Positions 55,404 to 64,000 of a stretch of DNA of 64,000 nt are shown in pieces. Positions within the stretch are counted from its first letter, which is position 1; each line of letters begins with the position of its first letter. The notes under the pieces were generated by a model. The model saw nothing but the letters and a program-made list of their open reading frames with translations, had not been told where the DNA came from and ran no database searches. This stretch comes from Clostridium celatum DSM 1785. Its GTDB lineage: Bacteria > Bacillota > Clostridia > Clostridiales > Clostridiaceae. The stretch spans positions 16,153 to 80,152 of the forward strand of contig NZ_KB291716.1 of assembly GCF_000320405.1 (NCBI RefSeq), written 5' to 3'. The position numbers and the translations under genes are program-made.

Positions 55404-55463
55404 TGAAGCTCTAAATTTTTGAGTTTATTGATATTTTAAGATATCAATATTTAAATTAGCTTC
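55404..55463. promoter_or_regulatory. Extended imperfect hairpin in a 600-base gap
   Basis: GAAGCT plus AATTT on the left pair with AAATT plus AGCTTC on the right, enclosing TATTGATAT (55426-55434) paired with ATATCAATA (55441-55449). TATAAT-like DNA (55467-55474) and a ribosome site follow. Probably an operator or structured leader for the small ORF at 55508. The remainder of the gap up to 55913 shows no further gene. Confidence 0.4.
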
Positions 55464-55507
55464 ATAGTATAATAATAATACTTATTATAAAGGAGAAATT
55501 TTTTGTT

Positions 55508-55657
55508 TTGAATAAAATAGATGGGATAGCATTAATTGCTTTTATAACATGTGATGCAATTTTAGAAAGTACAAATAAATATAAATATTTTTACCAATAT
55601 TGTTATAAAAGTATAATGTATGAAACAAAAGATATAGTAACAAGATTATTTAAATAA
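55508..55657 (+). CDS. Possible 49-residue small protein
   Basis: TTG-started ORF beginning MNKIDGIALIAFITCDAILE and ending YETKDIVTRLFK; AGGAG lies 12 bases upstream (rather far). Composition is protein-like, with a short hydrophobic N-terminal part and basic/aromatic remainder. No family recognised. It has a plausible promoter (TATAAT region near 55470) and sits alone in a gene-free stretch. Confidence 0.4.
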   Translation: MNKIDGIALIAFITCDAILESTNKYKYFYQYCYKSIMYETKDIVTRLFK

Positions 55658-55913
55658 AAAAAATCAAATGAATTTTAAAATAAATACGGTAGCTAAAAAG
55701 TGATAAACAACTGAGAAAAATGTAAAAATGAAGAAAATAATCCATCATATACAGAGATAATTTTAAATAAATAATAAATAATAGTGAAATAATAAATAGT
55801 ATGTTAGGAAAAATATTGACAAAGGTAAAATGTTTGTCGTATTCTGTTAAATGTGCGAACTTTATAAAATGTTGCATGATTAATATATGTATAAAACATG
55901 AGGTGAATTAAAA

Positions 55914-56957
55914 ATGGGAATAAGACTAGAAAATCTAGTTGTAAGATTTGGAGATTTTAAGGCTATTAATGATGTTACATTACAAATCCCAAAGGGCAAA
56001 TTAGTATCATTATTAGGACCTTCAGGATCAGGTAAATCAACAACACTATTTACTATTTCAGGAATTCATAAACCATCTGGTGGAAAGATATTCTTTGGAG
56101 ATAGAGATGTTACAGGGCTTGAGCCAGAAGAATTAGGAATAGGATTAGTATTCCAAAACTATGCTCTATACCCACATATGACTGTAAGAGAAAACATATT
56201 ATTTCCACTGAAAAATTTAAAGTGGAATAAAGAAGAAGCTGAAAAAAGAGTAAAAGAAGTTGCTGAAATTGTTAAAATTGCAGATCAATTAGACAAGAAG
56301 CCAGCTCAACTTTCAGGAGGACAACAACAAAGAGTTGCCATAGCTAGAGCATTAGCTAAAAAACCAGAAATACTTCTTTTAGATGAACCATTATCAAACT
56401 TAGATACAAAGCTAAGAGTTGAAACAAGACAAGAAATAAGAAGAATACAAAAAGAAACTGGTGTTACAGCAATATTTGTAACTCATGACCAAGAAGAAGC
56501 AATGTGTATTTCAGATGAAATAGTACTAATGAAGAATGGAGCAATCCAACAAGTATCTTCTCCAAGTGATATATACTTAAACCCAGTAAATAAATTTGTT
56601 GCATCATTTATAGGAAGTCCAGAAATGAACTTTGTAGATGTAGATGTTAAGGATGGGAAAGGTATTATTGATACTTTAACACTAGAAAACTTACCAAAAG
56701 ATAAATCAAAGGTTGTATTAGGTGTTAGAGCTGAAGATTTTGAGGTATCAGAAGAAGGCTTAAAAACAACAGTAGTTACAGTTGAAATATTAGGTAGAGA
56801 AAGATTATTAACTTTAAATCATAAAGGTGCTACATATAAGATGTTAGTTGATAAAGAATTCTTTATTGATGAAGGAGCAGAATTAACTATTAGGCCAAAG
56901 CAAGGAAAGAGTTATGTTTTTGATGCTGAAAGTGAGGAGTTCATAACAAAATGTTAA
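55914..56957 (+). CDS. ugpC: ABC transporter ATP-binding protein, UgpC/MalK type
   Basis: 347-residue importer ATPase: Walker A GPSGSGKST, signature LSGGQQQR, Walker B ILLLDEPL, H-loop VTHDQEEA, then a shorter-than-usual C-terminal TOBE domain (from about residue 235). It overlaps the first permease gene by 7 bases. The complete set C-A-E-B suggests a glycerol-3-phosphate or glycerophosphodiester importer; sugar import is the alternative. Confidence 0.88.
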   Translation: MGIRLENLVVRFGDFKAINDVTLQIPKGKLVSLLGPSGSGKSTTLFTISGIHKPSGGKIFFGDRDVTGLEPEELGIGLVFQNYALYPHMTVRENILFPLKNLKWNKEEAEKRVKEVAEIVKIADQLDKKPAQLSGGQQQRVAIARALAKKPEILLLDEPLSNLDTKLRVETRQEIRRIQKETGVTAIFVTHDQEEAMCISDEIVLMKNGAIQQVSSPSDIYLNPVNKFVASFIGSPEMNFVDVDVKDGKGIIDTLTLENLPKDKSKVVLGVRAEDFEVSEEGLKTTVVTVEILGRERLLTLNHKGATYKMLVDKEFFIDEGAELTIRPKQGKSYVFDAESEEFITKC

Positions 56958-57817
56958 AGAAAAATAAGAAAGGATATTTATACTTATTACCTGCATTGAT
57001 TATATTAGGTATTTTTGTATTTTATCCTATAATAAATACGATTATATTAAGTTTTGATGAAACTAAAGCAAAAGGATTTGTTTTTGGATTTGGATCTTAT
57101 AAATATCTATTCCAAGACAAGAGATTTATTCAATCTTTAATTAATACTGTAATTTATGCAGCTATAGTTCCAGCTTTATCAGTAATAATTTCTTTATTGA
57201 TAGCGAATGCTCTTGCAAATATTAAAAATGAAAAAGTTAAAGGTGTATTCCAAAGTATATACTTCCTTCCATATGTAACTTCATTAGTTGCAATAGGAAT
57301 AGTATGGTCTTGGTTATTTAACTCACAATATGGAATAATTAATTTCATATTAGGGAAAATAGGAATTAGTCCAATAAACTGGCTTAATGATCCTAAATAT
57401 GCAATGGTTGCATTGATAATATTTGCTGTGTGGAAAAGTCTAGCCTTTAATACATTAATATTAACTACAGGGATAGCTTCTATAAATCCACAATACTACC
57501 AAGCTGCTAAGATAGACCAAGCAACAAGTGGAACTATATTTAGAAAAATAACGGTTAAATTAGTTTCTCCTATGATTGCTTATACATATGTTATTAGTTT
57601 AATTGCTGCCTTCAAAGTTTACACAGAAGTTTATGTTTTATTTGGAGGACGTACACTAGATGGTGCGGTATCAACAGTTGTAAGATATATAATAGATAGA
57701 TTCTACGGGGATCAAGATTTCCCATTAGCTTTTGCTGCTTCAGTAGTTCTATTGGTTATAATATTAAGTGTAACTTTAGTACAAAAAACTGTTGCTCGTA
57801 ATAAGATTCATTACTAA
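56951..57817 (+). CDS. ugpA: ABC transporter permease, UgpA type
   Basis: 288-residue permease with six membrane segments (YLYLLPALIILGIFVFYPIINTIILSF at the start) and EAA loop (INPQYYQAAKIDQATSGTIFRKITVKLVSP). Coupled by overlap to ugpC and 11 bases before ugpE. Confidence 0.86.
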   Translation: MLKKNKKGYLYLLPALIILGIFVFYPIINTIILSFDETKAKGFVFGFGSYKYLFQDKRFIQSLINTVIYAAIVPALSVIISLLIANALANIKNEKVKGVFQSIYFLPYVTSLVAIGIVWSWLFNSQYGIINFILGKIGISPINWLNDPKYAMVALIIFAVWKSLAFNTLILTTGIASINPQYYQAAKIDQATSGTIFRKITVKLVSPMIAYTYVISLIAAFKVYTEVYVLFGGRTLDGAVSTVVRYIIDRFYGDQDFPLAFAASVVLLVIILSVTLVQKTVARNKIHY

Positions 57818-57828
57818 GAGGTGTAAAA

Positions 57829-58656
57829 ATGAAAAATAAAAATAATTTTAAAGCATTCATTAAATACTTCTTATTAGTTGTCTTTGCTATTATAACGCTA
57901 TTTCCATTTTATTGGATGATAGCATCATCATTAAAATCAAGTTTTGAAGTTATTCAAACGCCACCAACAATGGTTCCAGATAAATTTATGTGGAGTAACT
58001 TTAGTACTGCATTAGCAATGGCTCCTTTTGGAAGATATTTCATAAACACAATTATAGTTACTGCTTTAAGTATAGTTACTACAGTAGTAATTGCAATATT
58101 ATCAGCATTTGCTTTCTCTCATCTTGAGTTTAAGGGTAGAGATTTAATATTCTCTATTTTCTTAGCATCAATGATGATTCCAGGAGAAGTTTTAATAGTA
58201 ACTAATTTCAAAACAATTTCAGCAATGAAATTAATGGATAGTTATACAGCGTTATTTTTACCTTATATGGCAAATGTTTTATATATTTATATGCTTAGAG
58301 AATTTTTCTTAAAGATTCCAAAGCAATTATATTATGCAGCAAAGGTTGATGGTGCAAGTGATTGGAAATTCTTATGGAAAATAGTCGTACCAATGGCTAA
58401 GCCTTCAATAATTACAATTTGTATATTAGTTGGTATAAATTCATGGAATGCATTCCTTTGGCCATTACTTGTTACAAATAGCGATAACATGAGATTGCTT
58501 GCAAATGGTTTAACAGCATTCCAATCAGATGTAGGAAATAGATATGAATTATTAATGGCGGCATCAACAATAATTACAATGCCAATAGTTATAGTTTATA
58601 TGTTCTTACATAAGAAAATTATGAATGGTATCTCTATTGGGGGAACTAAAGGATAA
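57829..58656 (+). CDS. ugpE: ABC transporter permease, UgpE type
   Basis: 275-residue second permease. Family N-terminus (ALITLFPFYWMIASSLKS-like) and EAA loop (IPKQLYYAAKVDGASDWKFLWKIVVPMAKP). AGAGGTGTAAAA precedes the ATG. A roughly 200-base A/T-rich gap without a recognised feature separates it from the binding protein. Confidence 0.86.
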   Translation: MKNKNNFKAFIKYFLLVVFAIITLFPFYWMIASSLKSSFEVIQTPPTMVPDKFMWSNFSTALAMAPFGRYFINTIIVTALSIVTTVVIAILSAFAFSHLEFKGRDLIFSIFLASMMIPGEVLIVTNFKTISAMKLMDSYTALFLPYMANVLYIYMLREFFLKIPKQLYYAAKVDGASDWKFLWKIVVPMAKPSIITICILVGINSWNAFLWPLLVTNSDNMRLLANGLTAFQSDVGNRYELLMAASTIITMPIVIVYMFLHKKIMNGISIGGTKG

Positions 58657-58862
58657 TATAAATAATTAGCATATAGGGAGAGTATGAATTAAAAGTTAAA
58701 ATATTAATACTTTAAGTATTTATAAATGCTTTAATTATTTATTATAAAAGTTTTTAATGCTTTAATAAAAAATATATAAATATATATGAAATTTTAATAA
58801 TTTATCTTTTAATCATCTTTTCTTATAAATATATATGAAAATAGGTTTTAGAGGTGAAACGA

Positions 58863-60191
58863 ATGAAAAGAAGATTATTAGCATCTTTAATGACTGCAGT
58901 AATTGCAGTTACATCATTGGCAGGTTGTTCAAAAAATGATACAACAAGTGAAAATATTGTAACAGAGTTACAACAACCAATATCAATAGAAATGTGGCAT
59001 TACATGAATGGTAAGCAAGCAGAAGTTTTACAAAGTATAGTTGATGACTTTAACAACACTAATACTTTAGGTATAACTGTTACTGCTTCAAGCCAAGGAA
59101 GTATCGTAGATTTAAATAAAAAAGTTATAGCTTCATCACAATCAAATACTTTACCAGCAATAGTAAATATTTATCCAGATGCTGCTACTGGACTTATTAA
59201 CGAAGATAAGGTTGTAGATTTAACACCATATGTTAATAGTGAAACTGTAGGAATGGCAGATGATATTAAAAATGATTTTATTCCAGACTTCATTAGTGAA
59301 TTATCACAATGGGGAGAAAATAAAATATATGGTCTTCCAATGACTAAATCTACAGAAGTTTTATATGTAAACAAAAACGCATTAGAAAAACTAGGATATA
59401 CTGTAGATGATTTAAAAGATTTAACTTTTGAAAAATTAGCTGAAATATCACAAAAAGCAAAAGATGAATTAGGAATAGCTGGATTTGGATTTGACTCAAG
59501 TTCTAATGCATTTATTTCTACATTAAAAGAAGATGGAAAAGACTTTGTTCAATTAGATGGAAAAATAAATATCATAAACGATTGGTCAAAAGAGTTTATG
59601 CAATTCTTTAGAGAAAAGACTCAAAGTGGTGCATTTAGAGTACCTGGTGAAGATAAGTTCTTATCAGGACCATTCTCTAATGGTGATCTTTTAGCTTACC
59701 AAGGTTCTTCAGCTGGATTTGCTCACATTAACACTAATGGTGCTTTTGAAGTAGCTGTAGTAGAAGTTCCACACTTTGAAGGAAAAGACAAAGCTGTAAT
59801 CCAACAAGGTGCTTCATTATTTGTAACTAAAGATGTTTCTCCAGAAGCTCAATATGCAGCTTATGAATTTATTAAGTTCGCAACTAACACAGAAAACACA
59901 GCTAAGTTTGCAACTGGAACTGGATACTTACCAGTAAGAAAATCAGCTCAAGATTCTACTGTAGTTCAAGAAGTATTAGCTGATACAGATTCATTATATG
60001 GAAAAATTTATAATGTAGCTAAAGAATCTTTAGGTTTTGCTTACTTTACTCCAGCTATAAATAATGCTCAATCAGCTAGAACAGTAGCAGAAGAAAAGTA
60101 TGCGGCATACGTTACTGGAAATTCAAATGATATTGATTCTATGTTAAAAGAAATGCAATCACAAGTTGAAACTTCAATTAGTCGTCAATAA
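58863..60191 (+). CDS. ugpB: ABC transporter substrate-binding lipoprotein, UgpB-like
   Basis: 442 residues. Lipobox SLAGC in the first 25 residues; the rest is a family 1 solute-binding protein (IEMWHYMNGKQAEVLQSIVDDFN; YGLPMTKSTEVLYVNKNAL; GTGYLPVRKSA). The segments around TKSTEVLYVNK and SAGF resemble UgpB, which binds sn-glycerol 3-phosphate, but sugars cannot be ruled out. The ATG at 58863 has GAGGTGAAACGA ahead; an in-frame GTG at 58854 lies within the ribosome site. Its codon choice is slightly richer in C-ending codons than neighbours, fitting high expression. Confidence 0.87.
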   Translation: MKRRLLASLMTAVIAVTSLAGCSKNDTTSENIVTELQQPISIEMWHYMNGKQAEVLQSIVDDFNNTNTLGITVTASSQGSIVDLNKKVIASSQSNTLPAIVNIYPDAATGLINEDKVVDLTPYVNSETVGMADDIKNDFIPDFISELSQWGENKIYGLPMTKSTEVLYVNKNALEKLGYTVDDLKDLTFEKLAEISQKAKDELGIAGFGFDSSSNAFISTLKEDGKDFVQLDGKINIINDWSKEFMQFFREKTQSGAFRVPGEDKFLSGPFSNGDLLAYQGSSAGFAHINTNGAFEVAVVEVPHFEGKDKAVIQQGASLFVTKDVSPEAQYAAYEFIKFATNTENTAKFATGTGYLPVRKSAQDSTVVQEVLADTDSLYGKIYNVAKESLGFAYFTPAINNAQSARTVAEEKYAAYVTGNSNDIDSMLKEMQSQVETSISRQ

Positions 60192-60212
60192 AACACTATA
60201 AATTAATAAAAA

Positions 60213-60247
60213 CCCTGCTTAGCTTAGCTAAGTAGGGAATTTTTTTA
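60213..60247 (+). terminator. Intrinsic terminator of the ugp operon
   Basis: 10-bp stem with one G-U pair (CCCTGCTTAG, 60213-60222, with 60228-60237), loop 5, followed by seven T. Confidence 0.92.
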
Positions 60248-60379
60248 CTAGATACATAAAATAATAAAAATAACTTGATATTTAAGTGAAATTGATGTAT
60301 GTTGATATATTAATTATCTAAAATTAAATTTAGTAATTAATTAAAAAATAATGGAGGTAAGTAGGATGAATAAAAATTA

Positions 60380-61327
60380 ATGAAAAGTATAATAAATAAA
60401 ATTGAAGAATATGATACTATAGCTATTTATAGACATGTATTTCCGGATCCGGATTCATATAGTTCCCAAACAGCTTTAAAAAGCATTATAAACAATACAT
60501 ATCCAAATAAAAAGGTTGTATTATTAGGTGAACATTCTAAAAATTTAGAGTATATAAATAAAATGGATGAAGAAATTGAATTGGATGAAAAATCATTAGC
60601 TATTATTGTAGATGTAGCTAATAAAGAAAGAGTTGATAATCAATCCTTTAATAAGTGTGGGTATATTTTAAAAATAGATCATCATAAGGCTTTTGATGCA
60701 CCTTTTGAAGATTTAACATGGGTAGATACTAATTATTCTTCTTGTAGTGAAATGATTTTAGATTTATATTTAGCAAATAGTAATAAATTAAAAATAGATA
60801 AGCAAGGAAGAAAAGCTTTATTTACAGGAATAATTGGTGATACAGGAAGATTTTTATATATAGAAAATCCAACTGAATTATTTGAAAAGTTATCAAAAAT
60901 AACATTTGATCTAGAAACAAAAGAAATTTATGCTAATATGTATAAAAGAGAAGAAGAGGAATTAAAATTCTTAGGATATATATATAGTAATTATGTAACT
61001 ACTGAAAATGGAATGGCATATTTAAAAATTCCAAATGAAATAGTAAAGAAGTATAATTTACAAGCAATTAAAGCGGCAAGAATGGTAAATGCTCTGCAAG
61101 ATACAGTAGGAATAATTAATTGGCATTTCTTCGCTGAAAAAGAAGATGGATCTATATTCTGTGAATTTAGATCAAATGGTCCTAGAGTGAATGATATAGC
61201 AGCAAACTTTGGTGGGGGTGGCCATATGTTAGCAGCAGGAGCTTCGCTTGAAAATTGGGAAAGAGTAGATGAAATATTAAAAGTGTTAGATGAAAACTGT
61301 AAAAACTTTTTAAAGAAAGCAGAATAG
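60380..61327 (+). CDS. DHH-family phosphoesterase (NrnA/oligoribonuclease-like)
   Basis: 315 residues or slightly more. DHH motifs: HVFPDPDSYSSQ, IIVDVAN, KIDHHKAF (the DHH signature) and TGIIGDTGRF, then a DHHA1 domain ending FRSNGPRVNDIAANFGGGGHMLAAGA. Such enzymes degrade nanoRNA, pAp or cyclic dinucleotide products. The ATG at 60380 has no ribosome site at proper distance. An ATG at 60366 does (GGAGG eight bases ahead) but runs to a stop after four codons. One missing A in the run at 60371-60375 would join them as MNKKLMKSIINKIEEYD. Confidence 0.9.
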   Translation: MKSIINKIEEYDTIAIYRHVFPDPDSYSSQTALKSIINNTYPNKKVVLLGEHSKNLEYINKMDEEIELDEKSLAIIVDVANKERVDNQSFNKCGYILKIDHHKAFDAPFEDLTWVDTNYSSCSEMILDLYLANSNKLKIDKQGRKALFTGIIGDTGRFLYIENPTELFEKLSKITFDLETKEIYANMYKREEEELKFLGYIYSNYVTTENGMAYLKIPNEIVKKYNLQAIKAARMVNALQDTVGIINWHFFAEKEDGSIFCEFRSNGPRVNDIAANFGGGGHMLAAGASLENWERVDEILKVLDENCKNFLKKAE

Positions 61328-61335
61328 AAGGTTTT

Positions 61336-61386
61336 ATATACTTAGAGATTAGAAAAGGTATTTTCTTGTCTTTAAGTATATTTTTT
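61336..61386 (+). terminator. Intrinsic terminator after DHH gene
   Basis: 9-bp outer arms (ATATACTTA, 61336-61344, with 61373-61381), extra inner pairing AGAAAA/TTTTCT, then a T run. Confidence 0.75.
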
Positions 61387-61497
61387 GAAAAATATTTATC
61401 TAAAGTGAAATTATGGTATAATTAATTTGTGACTGCTATAAAAATATAAATGTGGTATTGACTTTTTACATTGTATTGATTTTTGGGAGGGGATAGA

Positions 61498-62664
61498 ATG
61501 GCAAGATTTACATTACCAAGAGATATTTATCATGGAAACGGTTCTTTAGAAGTTTTAAAAACTTTAAAAGGAAAGAAAGCTGTAGTTGTAGTTGGCGGCG
61601 GATCAATGAAGAGGTTTGGTTTTTTAGAAAAAGTTGAAAATTATTTAAAAGAAGCTGGACTAGAAGTTAGATTAATTGAAGGTGTTGAACCAGATCCATC
61701 AGTTGAAACTGTTATGAATGGTGCAGCTGTTATGAGAGAATTTGAGCCAGATTGGATAGTGGCTATGGGTGGTGGTTCTCCAATTGATGCTGCAAAAGCA
61801 ATGTGGATTTTCTATGAATATCCTGATTTTACATTTGAAGAAGCGGTAGTTCCTTTTGGATTACCAGAACTAAGACAAAAAGCTAAATTTGTTGCAATTC
61901 CATCAACGTCAGGAACAGCAACTGAAGTTACTGCATTTTCAGTAATTACTGATTATAAAGCAAAAATTAAATATCCTTTAGCAGATTTTAATATAACTCC
62001 AGATATTGCAATTGTTGATCCAGAGCTTGCACAAACAATGCCAGCAAAGCTTGTTGCTCATACGGGTATGGATGCATTAACTCATGCGATTGAAGCATAT
62101 ACGGCATCTTTAAAATCAAATTTTTCAGATCCATTAGCATTAAAAGCAATTGAAATGATTAATGAAAATTTAGTTAAATCTTTTAATGGAGATAAAAATG
62201 CTAGAGATTTAATGCATGAAGCTCAATGTTTAGCTGGTATGGCATTTAGTAATGCATTACTTGGAATAGTACATTCAATGGCACATAAAACAGGAGCTGT
62301 ATTCCATATTCCACATGGATGTGCTAATGCAATTTTCTTACCATATGTTATTCAATATAACAGAAGTGAATGTGAAGAAAGATATGCGGATATAGCCAAA
62401 GTATTAAAATTAGAAGGAAATACAAATGCAGAGTTAACAGATTCATTAATTACGAAGATCAATGAATTTAATAAAGAATTAAATATTCCAGCAACAATGC
62501 AAGAGTACGGAGTAAATGAAGAAGAGTTTTTAGCAAATCTAAAGAATGTTGCACATAATGCTGTTTTAGATGCATGTACAGGTTCAAACCCAAGAACTAT
62601 AGATGATGAAACAATGGAAAAACTTCTTTCATGTACATTCTATGGAAATAAAGTGGATTTTTAA
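61498..62664 (+). CDS. Iron-containing alcohol dehydrogenase
   Basis: 388-residue cytoplasmic group III dehydrogenase interconverting aldehydes and alcohols with NAD(P)H, of the clostridial butanol/ethanol dehydrogenase type. NAD(P) site VVVGGGSMKRFGF and AMGGGSPIDAAKAMW; iron ligands in HTGMDALTHAIEAY (Asp and His region), HSMAHKTGAVFHIPHG. The ATG at 61498 is preceded by GGGAGGGGATAG. It would recycle reduced cofactor during fermentation, which fits the NfnAB genes next to it. Confidence 0.93.
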   Translation: MARFTLPRDIYHGNGSLEVLKTLKGKKAVVVVGGGSMKRFGFLEKVENYLKEAGLEVRLIEGVEPDPSVETVMNGAAVMREFEPDWIVAMGGGSPIDAAKAMWIFYEYPDFTFEEAVVPFGLPELRQKAKFVAIPSTSGTATEVTAFSVITDYKAKIKYPLADFNITPDIAIVDPELAQTMPAKLVAHTGMDALTHAIEAYTASLKSNFSDPLALKAIEMINENLVKSFNGDKNARDLMHEAQCLAGMAFSNALLGIVHSMAHKTGAVFHIPHGCANAIFLPYVIQYNRSECEERYADIAKVLKLEGNTNAELTDSLITKINEFNKELNIPATMQEYGVNEEEFLANLKNVAHNAVLDACTGSNPRTIDDETMEKLLSCTFYGNKVDF

Positions 62665-62714
62665 AAGAAAGTTGTAAATAGAATAGAGAGAAGATAAGTT
62701 ATAGTGTTTATTAT

Positions 62715-62766
62715 TTTAAGAATACATTTTTTAAGAGCAATTTTAAAGATGTATTCTTAAATTTTA
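62715..62766 (+). terminator. Terminator-like hairpin after alcohol dehydrogenase
   Basis: 13-bp perfect arms (62715-62727 with 62749-62761) followed by a short T tract. It may end the dehydrogenase transcript before nfnA. Confidence 0.6.
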
Positions 62767-62816
62767 AAGATAAAAGAATTAATTTTATGCAAGAAGCTTT
62801 TAAGGGGGCGTTTACA

Positions 62817-63707
62817 ATGTTTAAGATAGTAAAGAAAAAAGTTTTAACAGAAAATATATATTTAATGGATATAGAGGCTCCGAGAGTTGCTAAATCAGCA
62901 CAACCAGGTCAATTTATTATTATAAAAAATGATGAAAAGGGAGAAAGAATACCATTAACTATTGCTGATTATGATAAAAATAAAGGAACTGTAACTATTG
63001 TTTTTCAAACGGTAGGGTATTCAACTAAAGAATTAGCAAGATTTGAAGAAGGGCAATATGTTCAGGATTTTGTTGGACCATTAGGTCAACCAAGTGAATT
63101 TATACATGAGTCTTTAGAAATGTTAAAAAATCAAAAAATAATATTTGTAGCAGGGGGAGTAGGGGCTGCACCTGTTTATCCGCAAGTAAAATGGTTTAAA
63201 GAAAAAAATATAGATGTTGATGTAATTATAGGAGCAAGAAATAAAGAGTTAATAATATTAGAAGATGAAATGAAAGCAGTTGCTAAAAATCTTTATATAT
63301 CAACAGATGATGGTTCTTATGGATTTAATGGTAGAGTAACAGATTGTTTATTAGATTTAGTAAATAAGAAAGGTAAAAAATATGACCATGCTATAGTAAT
63401 TGGGCCTATGATAATGATGAAGTTTATGTCAGAACTTACAAGAGAACTAGGAATAAAGACAACGGTAAGTTTAAATCCTATAATGGTAGATGGTACAGGA
63501 ATGTGTGGTGCTTGTAGAGTAACAGTTGGAAATGAAGTTAAGTTTGCTTGTGTTGATGGACCAGAATTTGATGGACATCTTGTAAATTTTGATGAAAGCA
63601 TGAGAAGACAAGCTTTATATAAGACCGAGGAAGGAAGAGCTATCTTAAAATTTGAAGAAGGCGATACACATCATAGAAAAGGTTGCGAATGTGGAGGTCA
63701 TAAATAA
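62817..63707 (+). CDS. nfnA: NADH-dependent ferredoxin:NADP+ oxidoreductase subunit A / sulfide dehydrogenase beta-like
   Basis: 296 residues. FAD/NAD reductase fold (PGQFIIIKNDEKGERIPLTIAD for FAD; FVAGGVGAAPVYPQVKWF for nucleotide) with a C-terminal [2Fe-2S] site (GTGMCGACRVTV then FACVDGP). With NfnB it couples NADH and reduced ferredoxin to NADP+ reduction by electron bifurcation. The ATG at 62817 follows AAGGGGGCGTTTACA. The stop overlaps the nfnB start (TAATG). Confidence 0.92.
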   Translation: MFKIVKKKVLTENIYLMDIEAPRVAKSAQPGQFIIIKNDEKGERIPLTIADYDKNKGTVTIVFQTVGYSTKELARFEEGQYVQDFVGPLGQPSEFIHESLEMLKNQKIIFVAGGVGAAPVYPQVKWFKEKNIDVDVIIGARNKELIILEDEMKAVAKNLYISTDDGSYGFNGRVTDCLLDLVNKKGKKYDHAIVIGPMIMMKFMSELTRELGIKTTVSLNPIMVDGTGMCGACRVTVGNEVKFACVDGPEFDGHLVNFDESMRRQALYKTEEGRAILKFEEGDTHHRKGCECGGHK

Positions 63708-64000
63708 TGAGTAATATAGATAGAATGAAAAGGACAGCAGTTAGAGAGCAAGAAGCAAGCATAAGAGCTAAAAATTTTAAAGAAGTATGTTTGGGTTATG
63801 ATGATGAAAGTGCATTAGTTGAAGCAAAAAGATGCCTTGGATGTAAAAATCCAAAGTGTGTTAGTGGATGCCCTGTTTCTATCAATATTCCAGGTTTTAT
63901 ATCTTATGTTAAAGATGGAGATATAGAAGGAGCGGCTAAAGAGATTGCAAAATATAGTGCACTACCAGCAGTTTGTGGTAGAGTTTGTCCTCAAGAATCA
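63707..64000 (+). CDS. nfnB: NfnB / glutamate synthase small-subunit-like, truncated by window end
   Basis: The first 98 codons are present. MSNIDRMKRTAVREQ, then the N-terminal Fe-S domain: EAKRCLGCKNPKCVSGCPVSI and CGRVCPQES, the two-[4Fe-4S] motif of GltD-like flavoproteins. It continues past 64000. Overlap with nfnA by one base and the function of the partner make NfnB the best call; a stand-alone glutamate synthase small subunit is less likely. Confidence 0.92.
   Translation, partial: MSNIDRMKRTAVREQEASIRAKNFKEVCLGYDDESALVEAKRCLGCKNPKCVSGCPVSINIPGFISYVKDGDIEGAAKEIAKYSALPAVCGRVCPQES

Noticed and set aside
55800-55913. PHO box before ugpC
   Set aside because: Only one TTAACA-like hexamer was found on the minus strand, without the regular repeated spacing.

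Overview
The window is AT-rich, densely coded bacterial DNA. It has strong AGGAGG-type ribosome binding sites, frequent TTG/GTG starts, a PolC-type replicase, an HrcA/CIRCE heat-shock site, a T-box and NfnAB-type electron bifurcation genes. Together these point to an anaerobic low-GC Firmicute, most likely Clostridium sensu stricto. No rRNA, tRNA, CRISPR array, phage or insertion sequence was seen; the window reads as ordinary chromosome.

Layout. 0.2-6.4 kb: oleate hydratase, a TetR regulator facing a membrane-anchored alpha/beta hydrolase across a clear operator array, a frameshifted RelA/SpoT-domain gene and a DEAD-box helicase. 6.8-17.6 kb: metal-related block with a His-rich CsoR/RcnR-type repressor, a CPA2-type antiporter, a five-gene nickel/peptide-type ABC importer preceded by a CsoR-like operator, and a four-gene operon (small Cys/His membrane protein, ATPase, permease with a His-rich loop, DUF3299-like lipoprotein) that looks zinc-related. 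17.7-22.1 kb: heterodimeric ABC exporter with its MarR regulator and two matching operators. 22.2-26.4 kb: poorly known genes (HExxH membrane protein, DUF2500, DUF434, a repeat-bearing Cys-rich protein, a GNAT enzyme). 26.5-28.4 kb: brnQ under an isoleucine T-box, with an extra 17-codon Ile-rich ORF between them. 28.6-30.7 kb: MATE pump and MarR, with two identical operator repeats. 30.8-43.8 kb: NERD protein, RNase Z, ArsC, PolC, AEC transporter, methyltransferase, a 51-aa secreted peptide, a small structured RNA, an intracellular subtilisin, and htpG under CIRCE.

43.8-54.3 kb is a complete type II fatty-acid synthesis operon (fabH-acpP-fabK-fabD-fabG-fabF-accB-fabZ-accC-accD-accA). It is divergent from a FabK-like flavin oxidoreductase, and the shared intergenic region carries TTTGA-N3-TCAAA (FabT-type) boxes. 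plsY, which uses the acyl products, follows. 55.9-60.2 kb is a ugp-type ABC importer, then a DHH phosphoesterase, an iron alcohol dehydrogenase and nfnA with the start of nfnB.

Quality warning: polC (twice), accA and probably the DHH gene start are each broken by loss of one base, mostly in A runs. The RelA/SpoT gene and the DUF3299 lipoprotein are also out of frame. Because polC and accA are essential, residual assembly indels are the best explanation, and other frame breaks here should be read with that in mind.
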